From assembly GCA_020724865.1 (NCBI GenBank), contig DYGA01000003.1, positions 1-64,000 on the forward strand: a stretch of DNA of 64,000 nucleotides. The letters are read 5' to 3'. The translations under genes were made by a program, and so were the position numbers. Positions 1 through 8,080 of this stretch are shown one piece after another; the stretch's first letter is position 1; each line of letters starts with the position of its first letter. This stretch comes from Candidatus Paceibacter sp. Its GTDB lineage: Bacteria > Patescibacteria > ABY1 > S139-126. A model generated the notes under the pieces. It saw only the letters and a list, made by a program, of their open reading frames with translations, had not been told where the DNA came from and made no database searches.

Positions 1-1
1 A

Positions 2-76
2 ACAGGTTCTGCTGATTGGGCTAGTGGTCTATATGTGAAGACTTTACCATCTGATAAACAAACTCTACAGAAATAA
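2..76 (+). CDS. C-terminal end of an unidentified protein (partial)
   Basis: An open frame enters from the left edge and ends at TAA 74-76. It gives 24 residues that end in LPSDKQTLQK. It is followed about 48 bases later by a strong intrinsic terminator, so this is likely the end of a transcription unit. The tail, with its small and polar residues, could come from a secreted or pilin-like protein, but too little is visible to name it. Confidence 0.5.
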   Translation, partial: TGSADWASGLYVKTLPSDKQTLQK

Positions 77-123
77 TATTTTTTAGTTGATTGTATTATC
101 AGAAGTTTAGTACTTCCAAACTT

Positions 124-161
124 CCACCCCCTGTTCCTATGGCAGGGGGTGGATTGTTTTT
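124..161 (+). terminator. Intrinsic terminator
   Basis: A perfect 10-bp GC-rich stem (CCACCCCCTG 124-133 with CAGGGGGTGG 143-152) closes a 9-nt loop and is followed by ATTGTTTTT. This is a textbook rho-independent terminator for the gene entering from the left edge. Confidence 0.9.
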
Positions 162-171
162 GGGTAGGATT

Positions 172-236
172 TAGGATATAGGAGAAAGGGTATATGGTAG
201 ATAAAATTATTACTATATCCTAGTTCCTATATCCTA
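172..236. repeat. AT-rich inverted repeat
   Basis: TAGGATATAGGA (172-183) is the exact inverse complement of TCCTATATCCTA (225-236), with the related word TTTAGGATATAGG around it. Similar words (GATTTAGGATTTAAG) recur near 7005-7035. The rest of 1-498 is non-coding and AT-rich. A TATAAT at 489-494 lies 4 nt before the next ATG. Confidence 0.6.
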
Positions 237-498
237 GCCCCTGTTTTTAATTAGTATTTTTTATAAGTTTTTGTTATAATTTTTATAGTTTTTTAACCAT
301 AAAATAACCTTATTGGATAAGTCATGATTATAAAATTAACAGTGTAAGGAAGGTAAGTTTGTGTATTAAATCAAAAGTCAAAACTTAAAATGCAAAAATA
401 CAATTCAAAAATAAAAAATAGTTTTAAGTTTTAAGTTGTAGTTTTGAGTTTTTATTTTTGATTTTTTACTTAAATAATAATTTTTAATTATAATAAAT

Positions 499-1302
499 AT
501 GGAAAACCAAACAGAAAATATCCCAACCAACCCACCAATAAGTGAAAATACAAACAAAAACCGCGCTTGGTATTTGGTGATAATTATTGCCATTTTGGCA
601 GTAGTTTCTTTTTTGGTTTACAGCAATACTAAAGATAAAACTCCGCAGATCAGTGAAAAGCCAACCAATGGCGATGTATTGTTGGGAGATGAAGAATTGT
701 CACAATATTTTAAAAATGAAGAAAAAAAATTGGCACCAGACGTTTTACCACCCGCAGAAATCAAGGCTAGGTTTGAAGCAGATTTAGCTGCCGCCAAACA
801 ATATATAATTGATGAAGAAAATAAAGAGATGGGCAGTCCTTATCAAGGTTATATGGGAGTTGCCAATACTTTGCGGGCTTTAGGAAAATATGAAGAAGCA
901 GAACAAGCATATCTTGATATGATAGCCAAATTTCCTGATGATGAGCTTATCTATCACAATCTTGGTGTTTTGTATGAAGATATGCATCAGTATTTGGAGG
1001 CGGCCAAAGCTTACACTACTTCTATTGCCAAAAAACCACAAGAATTGATTGCTTATATGAAGTTGGCTGATCTTTATGTAAAACATTCTACTCAACCAGA
1101 CAAGGCCAAAGAAGTGTATCTGAAAGCTTTGGAAGCAACCAACAATCATCCTGAAATGCTCAAAGCTTTTGCCAATTATTTAGAAACAGTAGAAAAAAAC
1201 TTACCCCAAGCCTTGCTGTACTGGAAAGAAGTGTTGAAAGCTTATCCTGAAAACCAAGCAGTCAAAGAGAGAGTAGAAGAACTTGAAAAAAAGACTAATT
1301 AA
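499..1302 (+). CDS. Membrane-anchored TPR-repeat protein
   Basis: This 267-aa protein has a short Asn/Pro-rich cytoplasmic start, one hydrophobic span at about residues 24-42, an acidic linker, and from about residue 115 helical pairs of tetratricopeptide type (GKYEEAEQAYLDMIAKFPDD, then YEDMHQYLEAAKAY and PDKAKEVYLKALE). TPR domains are protein-binding scaffolds, here predicted to face outside because the only membrane span is N-terminal. The gene lies upstream of an O-antigen-ligase-like protein that also ends in TPRs, which suggests a shared role in envelope assembly. A TATAAT box (489-494) sits almost on the ATG. The partner and exact role are unknown. Confidence 0.85.
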   Translation: MENQTENIPTNPPISENTNKNRAWYLVIIIAILAVVSFLVYSNTKDKTPQISEKPTNGDVLLGDEELSQYFKNEEKKLAPDVLPPAEIKARFEADLAAAKQYIIDEENKEMGSPYQGYMGVANTLRALGKYEEAEQAYLDMIAKFPDDELIYHNLGVLYEDMHQYLEAAKAYTTSIAKKPQELIAYMKLADLYVKHSTQPDKAKEVYLKALEATNNHPEMLKAFANYLETVEKNLPQALLYWKEVLKAYPENQAVKERVEELEKKTN

Positions 1303-1357
1303 TTTTAAATTTTAAATTATAAATTTTAAATCAATTTTTAATTTTTAATTAAAATAT

Positions 1358-1717
1358 ATGAGGAGAGAGAGTGCTAATTTTGACCTTGAAGAAAGGACAG
1401 CTAAGTTTGGTGAAGATGTATTAAAATTTTTAAAAGAAATAAAAATAACATTAAAAAATCAGTCAATTGTTCAGCAGCTTATAAAATCAGCAACTTCTAT
1501 AGGTGCTAACTATATGGAGGCATCAGGTGCAGAGTCAAAAAAAGACTTGAAACACAAAATAAGTATATGTAAAAAAGAAACCAGAGAAACAAAACATTGG
1601 CTCAGAATGATAGCTATTTTGCACTCTGATAGGAAAGCGCCAATAAAAATACTATGGCAAGAAGCACATGAACTTACTTTAATATTTTGTAAGATTATAA
1701 GAACTTGTAAAAATTAA
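1358..1717 (+). CDS. Four-helix-bundle protein (23S rRNA IVP/S23 family)
   Basis: This 119-aa protein is almost entirely helical. It has the family signature IVQQLIKSATSIGANYMEAS (about residues 38-57) and the conserved tail ALI/EAHELTLIF. The family (TIGR02436) was first found inside intervening sequences of 23S rRNA genes, and in CPR bacteria it is common as a stand-alone gene of unknown function. It lies between the TPR gene and the ligase-like gene, flanked on both sides by short AT palindromes (TTTTAAATTATAAATTTTAAA-like), which is typical of a mobile or loosely inserted cassette. A second, diverged member lies at 5806-6201. Confidence 0.85.
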   Translation: MRRESANFDLEERTAKFGEDVLKFLKEIKITLKNQSIVQQLIKSATSIGANYMEASGAESKKDLKHKISICKKETRETKHWLRMIAILHSDRKAPIKILWQEAHELTLIFCKIIRTCKN

Positions 1718-1761
1718 ATAATTTATAATTTAAACTTTATAATTTATAATTTCTAAATCAA

Positions 1762-3954
1762 ATGTCCCAAAACACCTTAAAACGAATCATCCAAATAGGT
1801 CTGGCAGCAGTGCTGTTTGTCCCCATCCTGATCAGTGGCAAATTTTTGTTTCCTTATATTCATCTCAAAAACGCTTCATTTCGTGTGATAGTCACAGTTT
1901 TATTGGTATTGGCAATCTGGTATTTGTGGCGGCAAGGTCAGATTTATGGCAAGAAAAATTATGTATTGTATTCTTTTGCAGGTTTGTTTTTGATTGAAGT
2001 TATTGCCGGGGTGTTTGGGGTAAATCCATACAACAGTTTTTGGAGCAATTATGAACGGATGGACGGGATAGTTTTATTTTTTCATTTACTTGTTTTTTTG
2101 TGGTTACTGATACAATTTTTTCAAACCAGAGAAGAGTGGTTGTGGCTTTTGCGTTCGTCACTGGTAGTGGCTTTGATTTTGTCTATTTACGGACTTTTAC
2201 AGCGGGCCGGAGTTAGTAATGCTTGGATTTTGCCCAATGATGCTCCCCGCATTGCCTCAACCATTGGCAATCCGGCCTATTTTGGCGGGTATTTGTTGTT
2301 CCATGTATTTTTTTCTGGGATTTTACTTTATTTAGATAGGGTTAAGTGGCGCCAAGTGATTTATGCTTTGGGCATAATATTTTTTACCTATATGATGTAT
2401 ACTACTGGCACCAGAGGCCCTTTTTTGGGTTTTATTTTTGGTTTGGGAGTGATGGGGGTGATGTATTTCAAACACGCCAGTAAAAATTTAAAAGTCGGCA
2501 TAGCTATTGGGTTGTTGTTGATTCCTTTGTCAGGATTATTTTTGTATTCACAGCGCAATTCTGAATGGCTAAAAAATTATTCTACTTTTCACCGTATTGC
2601 CAATATCAATTTGAAAGATTTGACTACCATTGATCGTATCAATACTTATGTCACTTCTTGGCATGCTTATACTGACAGACCATTGCTTGGTTATGGGCCG
2701 GAAAATTATCGTTATGGTTTCAATAAATACTACAATCCCGAATTGCATGAGCAGTGGTTTGATCGAGCCCACAGTGTAATTTTTGACTATCTAAATTTGG
2801 GCGGTCCTTTGGCGTTGCTATTTTATTTAGCACTGTTAGGATCAGCAGTATATTATCTGTGGCAGGCAAGAAGAGATGATTATTTTTTGAGTGTGTTATT
2901 AATTGGTTTGATTTCGGCTTATTTTTTCCAAAATTTATTTGTGTTTGATTCATTGAATACATATTTGCCGTTGTTGGTGACATTAGCTATGTCGGCTTGG
3001 TTGTATAAGCGGCAGAAAAATGAAGTTTGGACTTTGCCGGCAAGTGTGCAGTCACTAATGATGCCGATATTGGGTTTGGCAGTAGTTTTGGTTGTATTTA
3101 GTAATTATTTTATTGTGATCAAACCCGCTCGAGCCAATTTGACTGCTATTGAAGCTTTCCGTTATACGCAAGCAGATCCCGCTAAATCTTTGGAACTTTT
3201 CCAGCAAGCTATAGATATGAACACTTATGGTAGCAGAGAAATAATGTTACAATTGAACAATTTTGCTTCACAAATTGCGCGCGATCAAAAACAAACTGCA
3301 GAGTTCAGAAAAAAAGTATTTGATGTTAATCGGCGTTATGCCTTATCTCATTTAGAAAAAGATCCAGCTGATATTCAATTTCGTATGCTGCTGGCAAATA
3401 CTTATCTCAACTACGCTGTGATTGATGGAACTTATTTACAAAAAACCGTTGATTTATTGGAACCGCATATTGTTGATTCGCCGGATCGATTGGAACTTTA
3501 TTTTACTTTGGTACAGGCTTATTTGGGGATGAACAATTTAGATAAGGCCGGTCAATATGCGAAAACTGCATTTGCCAAAACGCAAAACAAACCTTCAGTT
3601 TATTTGAATCTCATGAATTATTATGCCGCCGTCCGCGATCAAGAAAATTTTACTCGTCTAGCTGATGAATATGAAGTTAAATTTGATTTGGGATTTGCCG
3701 ACTGGCAGCAGTTGTCAGAGTTTTATTATAATGTTGGTTTATACGACCGCGCTGAGCGAATTTTGCGGGACAAAATCATTAGCCAAGATCCTAACAATTT
3801 ACAAAATTATGCCGGACTAGTAGCAGTTTTACGCGCTCAAGGTAGGTTGGATGAGGCTATAGCGCTATTAAATGAATTAAAAATCGCCTTTCCATCTGCT
3901 GCCCAAGATATTGAGAGTTATAAGAAGCAGTTGGAAGGAGAGAGGGATCAATAA
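1762..3954 (+). CDS. O-antigen ligase/polymerase-like membrane protein with C-terminal TPRs
   Basis: This 730-aa protein has about eleven hydrophobic spans between residues 10 and 450, and helical TPR-like repeats from about 460 to the end. The membrane part shows Wzy/WaaL-type motifs: GNPAYFGGYL near 169, TGTRGPFLGF near 215, LLGYGPENY near 308, and a conserved RAHS-x-FDYLNLGG loop near 335. Family members join lipid-linked glycans to an acceptor or polymerise them outside the membrane. It is the only polymerase or ligase candidate in the window, so it is the natural partner of the sugar transferases at 23.2 and 50.9 kb. Whether it acts as ligase or polymerase cannot be told from sequence. 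Confidence 0.85.
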   Translation: MSQNTLKRIIQIGLAAVLFVPILISGKFLFPYIHLKNASFRVIVTVLLVLAIWYLWRQGQIYGKKNYVLYSFAGLFLIEVIAGVFGVNPYNSFWSNYERMDGIVLFFHLLVFLWLLIQFFQTREEWLWLLRSSLVVALILSIYGLLQRAGVSNAWILPNDAPRIASTIGNPAYFGGYLLFHVFFSGILLYLDRVKWRQVIYALGIIFFTYMMYTTGTRGPFLGFIFGLGVMGVMYFKHASKNLKVGIAIGLLLIPLSGLFLYSQRNSEWLKNYSTFHRIANINLKDLTTIDRINTYVTSWHAYTDRPLLGYGPENYRYGFNKYYNPELHEQWFDRAHSVIFDYLNLGGPLALLFYLALLGSAVYYLWQARRDDYFLSVLLIGLISAYFFQNLFVFDSLNTYLPLLVTLAMSAWLYKRQKNEVWTLPASVQSLMMPILGLAVVLVVFSNYFIVIKPARANLTAIEAFRYTQADPAKSLELFQQAIDMNTYGSREIMLQLNNFASQIARDQKQTAEFRKKVFDVNRRYALSHLEKDPADIQFRMLLANTYLNYAVIDGTYLQKTVDLLEPHIVDSPDRLELYFTLVQAYLGMNNLDKAGQYAKTAFAKTQNKPSVYLNLMNYYAAVRDQENFTRLADEYEVKFDLGFADWQQLSEFYYNVGLYDRAERILRDKIISQDPNNLQNYAGLVAVLRAQGRLDEAIALLNELKIAFPSAAQDIESYKKQLEGERDQ

Positions 3955-4053
3955 TTACTAATAACTAATTTCTAATTACTAATGAATTACTAATTAATTA
4001 ATTTATTAAATTAAAACATTGATTAGTTATTCGTAATTAGTAATTAATAATTG
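3952..4053. repeat. AT-rich imperfect palindrome (TAATTACTAAT family)
   Basis: Words of the type TAATTACTAATAACTAATT on the left are mirrored by TTAGTTATTCGTAATTAGTAATTA on the right, giving an imperfect inverted repeat of about 100 bp just after a stop codon. Related copies lie at 4552-4651, 22912-23011, 27411-27452 and 27563-27606. No protein or start signal is seen inside. Confidence 0.65.
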
Positions 4054-4070
4054 ACCAAAAAGTTATCCAC

Positions 4071-4098
4071 TTGTCATCTAGAAGAATGTTTTTATAAT
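4071..4098 (+). promoter_or_regulatory. Candidate sigma-A promoter
   Basis: TTGTCA (4071-4076) and TATAAT (4093-4098) are 16 nt apart. They precede an unusually strong Shine-Dalgarno sequence (AAAGGAGG, 4123-4130) that has no standard start codon at the right distance. Confidence 0.5.
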
Positions 4099-4122
4099 AA
4101 AAATAAAGATAAATAATACTAG

Positions 4123-4200
4123 AAAGGAGGAAAATTAGTTAAAAGTTTATCTTGTTGAATTGTACCGCACCATCAGTGGCGGGTTTAACAAGAATTAAAA
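4123..4200 (+). other. Orphan Shine-Dalgarno with hairpin; possible tiny leader or RNA element
   Basis: After AAAGGAGG (4123-4130) a frame reads (TTA)-KVYLVELYRTISGGFNKN and then TAA, but it begins at TTA just after a TAG, so no accepted start codon is present. The same stretch folds: CTTGTT pairs with AACAAG at its ends, and CCGCAC pairs with GTGGCGG with one bulged G. It may be a decayed small gene or a regulatory RNA. I cannot decide. Confidence 0.3.
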
Positions 4201-4219
4201 TTTGTAAAGTTAAAATCTT

Positions 4220-4279
4220 TGTCATGCTGAACTTGGTTCAGCATCTAAAAATAGACCATGAAACAAGTTCAGGGTGACA
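4220..4279. repeat. Dispersed GTCATGCTGAA palindromic repeat (copy 1)
   Basis: TGTCATGCTGAACTTGGTTC starts a 60-bp unit made of two nested hairpins (GCTGAAC/GTTCAGC and a weaker one near GAAACAAGTTCAG). The outer ends TGTCA/TGACA are complementary. Two decayed half copies (AAGTTCAGAGTGACAAA and AAGTCCAGGGTGA) follow to about 4321. Sister copies are at 7942-8000, 8081-8139 and 27461-27520. Confidence 0.75.
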
Positions 4280-4431
4280 AAGATAAGTTCAGAGTGACAA
4301 AAGTAGATAAGTCCAGGGTGAGATACTAATAAATGGAAAATTAAAATTAATAATAATATCTATAAGTTTATTAAAAATACTACTAATTTTACCCTGTGGA
4401 AAAGTTATTATTCAAGGTAGTTAATATTTGG

Positions 4432-4527
4432 TATAATTTTAGCGAAAAAGTTATTTCGATTTTATTGATTAGTTTTGTTTATAACTCTTAGGGGAGAGGA
4501 ACGCCGCGCTGCAGCACGGCGTTTTTT
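4432..4527 (+). ncRNA. Candidate small RNA with intrinsic terminator
   Basis: A TATAAT box (4432-4437) is followed by about 85 nt with no ORF. This stretch contains a small CGAAA/TTTCG hairpin and a purine-rich GGGGAGAGGA segment, and ends in a strong terminator (4500-4527). No clear -35 box was found, and I do not recognise a known sRNA family. Confidence 0.4.
4500..4527 (+). terminator. Intrinsic terminator
   Basis: ACGCCG (4501-4506) pairs with CGGCGT (4517-4522) around a GCTGCAGC core, followed by TTTTTT. This is a GC-rich hairpin in an otherwise AT-rich spacer with no plus-strand gene close upstream. Confidence 0.85.
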
Positions 4528-4551
4528 GATACAAAAAAACAGACCAAGGCC

Positions 4552-4651
4552 TGAAATTACTAATGATTAATAACTAGTAACTAATCAATGATTTAATTTA
4601 AAAATTAATTAATTAGAAACTCATTAGTAATTATAAATTAGTAATTAATAA
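4552..4651. repeat. AT-rich imperfect palindrome (TAATTACTAAT family)
   Basis: The same word family as 3952-4053 (ATTACTAATGATTAATAACT on the left, TTAGTAATTATAAATTAGTA on the right). It ends at the stop codon of the minus-strand glycosyltransferase, so it could act as a weak hairpin at the 3' end of that transcript. Confidence 0.6.
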
Positions 4652-5785
4652 TTAATTGAAGTATATTTCCTTAGTTTTATTTATCATGTTGGCTATGTCA
4701 ATTTGTTTTCTCACTCGATCAAGTTGTTTTTGTTCTAGAGGAGTTTGATTTATAAGTTCAGAGATAGCTTGAATCAAGGCATTGGTATCATTTGACTCTA
4801 CCAACCGATAGTGGGTTTGCGGATAAAATTCCAGCATTTCAAAAATACCTCCTACCCGGGTAGCAACAATTGGCAGTCCTTGAGCCATTGCTTCCAATAA
4901 AGTATAAGGTAAACCTTCCTTGACTGATGGTAAAACAAAAACATTGAAAGCGGAAATAAATTTTTTAGCTCCTTGAATACTGCCTAACAAAAATACTTTG
5001 TTAGTTAATTTTTTTTGTTTAATCATGTCTTGTAAATAATTTTTTTCTGGCCCCTCGCCGATAATGGTAAAAATTGTGTCAGAGTTTGTTTTAACAATTT
5101 GTTCGGCAGCAGTAATAAGTGCCGGGAGGTTTTTGGTGGGGTAGAGGTTGGCTATTGAGCCGATGATATAATTGTTTGTTGTAATTGCTATGTTGGAGGT
5201 AAAATTCGCCAGTTTTTCTCGGGCTGATTGTTGGGAAAGATTGTCTGAATTATTTATATCAATACCGTTGTGGATAGTAACAATTTTATCCATAGGGAAT
5301 TTGTTGAGTCTGGCGGCTGAACGATCGTATTCGGATACGCAAATAACTTTGTTTTTATATTTGGCAGAAAGCTTTTCTGCCCACAAATAAATTTTTTTCG
5401 CAATATCAGACAATGGTTCCAAAAACACCCAACCGTGGGCAGTGTAGATAACTTTTTTATTTAAACCCCAAGCCGCTAGGGATCCCAAAATGCTAATTTT
5501 ACTACTGTTTAAGTGGATGATATCAGGGTTTAGTTTTTTGATCAGTTTTCTGATTGCAAAAATTGCCGCCAGGTCATAATGAGGTAAAATTGAACGTTTT
5601 ACATATTTTAGCTCATACCAAGGTATGCCGGCATCTTTTAGTTTCAAAGGCAGCCAATCAGTGTTGATACCTCCCGAGGCAACAGAAATATCAAATTCAG
5701 TTTGCAAATGAGTGGCCAAATCCAAAACATAAGCTTGGGCGCCGCCCGCTTCGGGTAAAGTGATTAGATAGAGAATTTTTTGCAT
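4652..5785 (-). CDS. Glycosyltransferase family 4 (GT-B fold)
   Basis: This 377-aa protein is a retaining GT-B glycosyltransferase. The N-terminal Rossmann half carries PEAGGAQAYVLDLATHL (about residues 10-26). The C-terminal half carries the nucleotide-sugar site IIGEGPEKNYL and the family E-x7-E motif in KEGLPYTLLEAMAQGLPIVA. It would transfer a sugar from a nucleotide donor to the growing glycan on the cytoplasmic face. It is the last gene of the minus-strand polysaccharide locus. Donor and acceptor cannot be told. Confidence 0.9.
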   Translation of the reverse strand: MQKILYLITLPEAGGAQAYVLDLATHLQTEFDISVASGGINTDWLPLKLKDAGIPWYELKYVKRSILPHYDLAAIFAIRKLIKKLNPDIIHLNSSKISILGSLAAWGLNKKVIYTAHGWVFLEPLSDIAKKIYLWAEKLSAKYKNKVICVSEYDRSAARLNKFPMDKIVTIHNGIDINNSDNLSQQSAREKLANFTSNIAITTNNYIIGSIANLYPTKNLPALITAAEQIVKTNSDTIFTIIGEGPEKNYLQDMIKQKKLTNKVFLLGSIQGAKKFISAFNVFVLPSVKEGLPYTLLEAMAQGLPIVATRVGGIFEMLEFYPQTHYRLVESNDTNALIQAISELINQTPLEQKQLDRVRKQIDIANMINKTKEIYFN

Positions 5786-5805
5786 AGCAAAAAAAGACTT
5801 ATGAT

Positions 5806-6201
5806 TTATGAGGTATGATTTAAGAATTCTTTTGTTTTTGTTAGAAACCCTTGCAGTAGAGCATGTGTAACATTTGCTTGTTCTACTAACGATTTTAAAT
5901 TTGTTTCATTTAAATAACCAACATCTTTAGCAATCAATATTTGGTCTTTCAATTCAGTTAGAGAACCTTGGGCTTGATAATAAAAACGTAGTTTATCTTT
6001 ATAACCTTGTCTACCAAATCCTTCAGCGATATTACTGGTTACGGAGCTAGATGACCTTCTCATCTGATCAACCAATGAATAAGTTTCTTCTTTAGGAAAA
6101 TTTTTGGTTATAGAAAATATTAATATGACTAGTTTATGTCCTTCCTGCCAAACTTTTAAATCAGTAAAAGATTTTATTTTATTGTTTTCTGAATTATTCA
6201 T
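5806..6201 (-). CDS. Four-helix-bundle protein (23S rRNA IVP/S23 family)
   Basis: This 131-aa protein carries the signature LKVWQEGHKLVILIF near residue 15 and QMRRSSSSVTSNIAEGFGRQ near residues 46-65, the classical form of the TIGR02436 four-helix-bundle family. It sits between two glycosyltransferase genes and is flanked by TTTATGATTTATG-type AT palindromes (5790-5815 and 6200-6230), as if inserted as a separate cassette. Only weak sequence likeness links it to the paralogue at 1358-1717. Its molecular role is unknown. Confidence 0.88.
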   Translation of the reverse strand: MNNSENNKIKSFTDLKVWQEGHKLVILIFSITKNFPKEETYSLVDQMRRSSSSVTSNIAEGFGRQGYKDKLRFYYQAQGSLTELKDQILIAKDVGYLNETNLKSLVEQANVTHALLQGFLTKTKEFLNHTS

Positions 6202-6220
6202 AAATCTTAAATCATAAATC

Positions 6221-6997
6221 TTATTTACTAATTATTAATTTTTTAACCAAGTATCTCGCTGTTCTTCGCGCATATGCCCCCAAAAATCCAGGATAATCTC
6301 GTCGGTATTTTACCACCAATCTAATATTCATTTTCATCATAGCAAGTAATTTTTTTTTGGTCACGTTGGTTTCGTGTTTCCGATATTTTGTAAAATAATC
6401 TGGTAAATTTGCTATTTTCCACATCACGGCCATACGTAACCATAGATCATAATCTTCCAAAAAAGGTAAAGATTCATCATAACCTTTTAAGTGGGCAATT
6501 CCTGCCGTTCGCATCAAAACACTGGAATGGGCTAGGGGGTTTTTGTAAAGAATTGTTTTTTTGATTTGTTTAGAATCTGTGGGATTTTGGTATCTGCTTA
6601 TTTCTTTACCTTCGGTATCAATTACAATTACGCCAGTGCCTACCACCGCACAATCTGTATGAGTATTTAAATATTCAATTTGTTTTTTCAATTTTTCTTT
6701 ATCTGCCCATAAGTCATCACTATCAAGAATTGCCAAAAATTCACCTCGCGCTGCTTTTAATCCTTGATTGCGGGCGGCGCTAATCCCAGGATCATTTACA
6801 TTTTTTATATACACAAATCTTTTGTCGTCTGCTGCCAATTCGCCAATTATTTTGGCAGTAGTTTCATAGTCACCATTATCCACCACGATCAATTCCCAAT
6901 CAGTGACGGTTTGGTTTAATACAGATTGAATCATCTCGGGAAGGAATTTTTCCCGTCCTTGGTGGGTAAGGGTGATGATGGATACTTTTGGAATCAT
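6221..6997 (-). CDS. Glycosyltransferase family 2 (GT-A fold)
   Basis: This 258-aa protein begins with the GT2 start PKVSIITLTHQGREKFLPEM and VLNQTVTDWELIVVDNG. The metal-binding ILDSDDLW motif lies near residue 90 and a PFLEDYDLWLRMA motif near 185. These are inverting transferases using UDP- or GDP-sugars. The C-terminal 50 residues are strongly basic (KKKLLAMMKMNIRLVVKYRR), which fits membrane-surface binding. It is part of the minus-strand glycan locus, and its acceptor is unknown. Confidence 0.9.
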   Translation of the reverse strand: MIPKVSIITLTHQGREKFLPEMIQSVLNQTVTDWELIVVDNGDYETTAKIIGELAADDKRFVYIKNVNDPGISAARNQGLKAARGEFLAILDSDDLWADKEKLKKQIEYLNTHTDCAVVGTGVIVIDTEGKEISRYQNPTDSKQIKKTILYKNPLAHSSVLMRTAGIAHLKGYDESLPFLEDYDLWLRMAVMWKIANLPDYFTKYRKHETNVTKKKLLAMMKMNIRLVVKYRRDYPGFLGAYARRTARYLVKKLIISK

Positions 6998-7004
6998 TCA
7001 AAAA

Positions 7005-7078
7005 GATTTAGGATTTAAGATTTAGGATTTAAGAATGATTTTCATAAATCATAAATATCATACTTCATAAATCATATA
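7005..7078. repeat. AT-rich repeat words between genes
   Basis: GATTTAGGATTTAAGATTTA and ATAAATCATAAATATCAT words form short inverted and direct repeats between two glycan genes. Related words occur at 172-236, 5790-5815, 6200-6230 and 8145-8175. Confidence 0.45.
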
Positions 7079-7911
7079 GTTTGCCAATCTTTAGGTAGTA
7101 AGTCGCGATAGTGCTGCTGATATTTATTGTTCCATTTTTTGGGAGCAATGACAATTTTGTTTTGATTTTGATTTATGTAAGCCGCCCACCAAGAAAAAGT
7201 GCTGTTGGCAATTATTTGGTGTTGACATTGACTCATCAATATCAGTTCTTGGGCAGAATCACTGTTTTTTTCAGCTGCTACATAAATGGTTGGTTTATCG
7301 GTAATTAAATTTTTTTGTGCCCAAGCAATATCATCAGAAAAAACAAAATAAACCGGATTGCTAAGTTTATTCTTTATTAAATCCAAAGCTTGCTGATAAT
7401 AATTTATATCTATTGTCTGATGAATTGATTTAATTTTTTGGTTATAAGCAAAATCTCCGCGTCGGATATGAACTGCTACTGATTGATTAGATATTATTTG
7501 GTTACTGATATTTTGGTAATAATTATCCAGCGGTTTTTTTAAAGTGATTTCAGTAAGTAATTTATCTCGGATTGGATCTAGGTATTTATAGGATTGGAAA
7601 TAACCTTCAAAATAATGTCTTTTACTAGAAAGCAAAGAGGGGATATAGCCAATATTAAATTGCCGGAAAAGTTTTTGTTTGATAAATCTGGCATATGGTG
7701 GGGGAGTATATTTTTTTAGCTCATCTGGGGTGGCAATATCTGCTTGGATGTTGAATTTAGACAAATCAAAGTCACGTTTAGTGTCTTTGCCTTTCCCCAA
7801 AGCTGAAATATCCAATTTTAGTTGTTCATTTCTTTGTGTAGTCAAAAGTCTGCCAAATCCGTATTGGAATAGTTGATTGCCTAGGCCCCCTTTTAGTTTG
7901 ATGATTATCAT
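7072..7911 (-). CDS. Glycosyltransferase family 11 (alpha-1,2-fucosyltransferase-like)
   Basis: This 279-aa protein shows the GT11 hallmarks: the N-terminal GGLGNQLFQYGFGR (residues 8-21), the GDP-fucose binding motif HIRRGDF (about 148-154), and the C-terminal NSTFSWWAAYIN (about 237-248). The family transfers L-fucose from GDP-L-fucose to a sugar hydroxyl, usually in alpha-1,2 linkage. A GDP-fucose-synthase-like gene lies at 20256-21218 in the same locus, which supports a fucose or related 6-deoxyhexose in the glycan. No GDP-mannose 4,6-dehydratase is in the window. Confidence 0.9.
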   Translation of the reverse strand: MIIIKLKGGLGNQLFQYGFGRLLTTQRNEQLKLDISALGKGKDTKRDFDLSKFNIQADIATPDELKKYTPPPYARFIKQKLFRQFNIGYIPSLLSSKRHYFEGYFQSYKYLDPIRDKLLTEITLKKPLDNYYQNISNQIISNQSVAVHIRRGDFAYNQKIKSIHQTIDINYYQQALDLIKNKLSNPVYFVFSDDIAWAQKNLITDKPTIYVAAEKNSDSAQELILMSQCQHQIIANSTFSWWAAYINQNQNKIVIAPKKWNNKYQQHYRDLLPKDWQTI

Positions 7912-7941
7912 TTAATTATTTATTTTTTTGTCATCCAGACG

Positions 7942-8000
7942 TGTCATCCTGAATTTATTTCAGGATCTATTTTAGATTCCGAAACAAGTTCGTAATGACA
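7942..8000. repeat. Dispersed GTCATCCTGAA palindromic repeat (copy 2)
   Basis: This is a 59-bp unit with an inner hairpin TCCTGAA/TTCAGGA, a second half GATTCCGAAACAAGTTCGTA, and complementary ends TGTCAT/ATGACA. It differs from copy 3 (8081-8139) at two positions. The spacer between genes (7912-8180) is filled by these copies and decayed fragments such as CATTCTGACTTGCTTGTCA. Confidence 0.85.
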
Positions 8001-8080
8001 TTTATATTTTATTATCATTCTGACTTGCTTGTCACGTCACTCTGATTTATTTATCTTTGTCACCCTGATTCGTTTGTTTA

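Noticed and set aside
4061..4410. DnaA-box-like sites (TTATCCACT near 4063, TGTGGAAAA near 4395)
   Set aside because: Both have one mismatch, are 330 bp apart and are not near dnaA, so an origin call is not supported.
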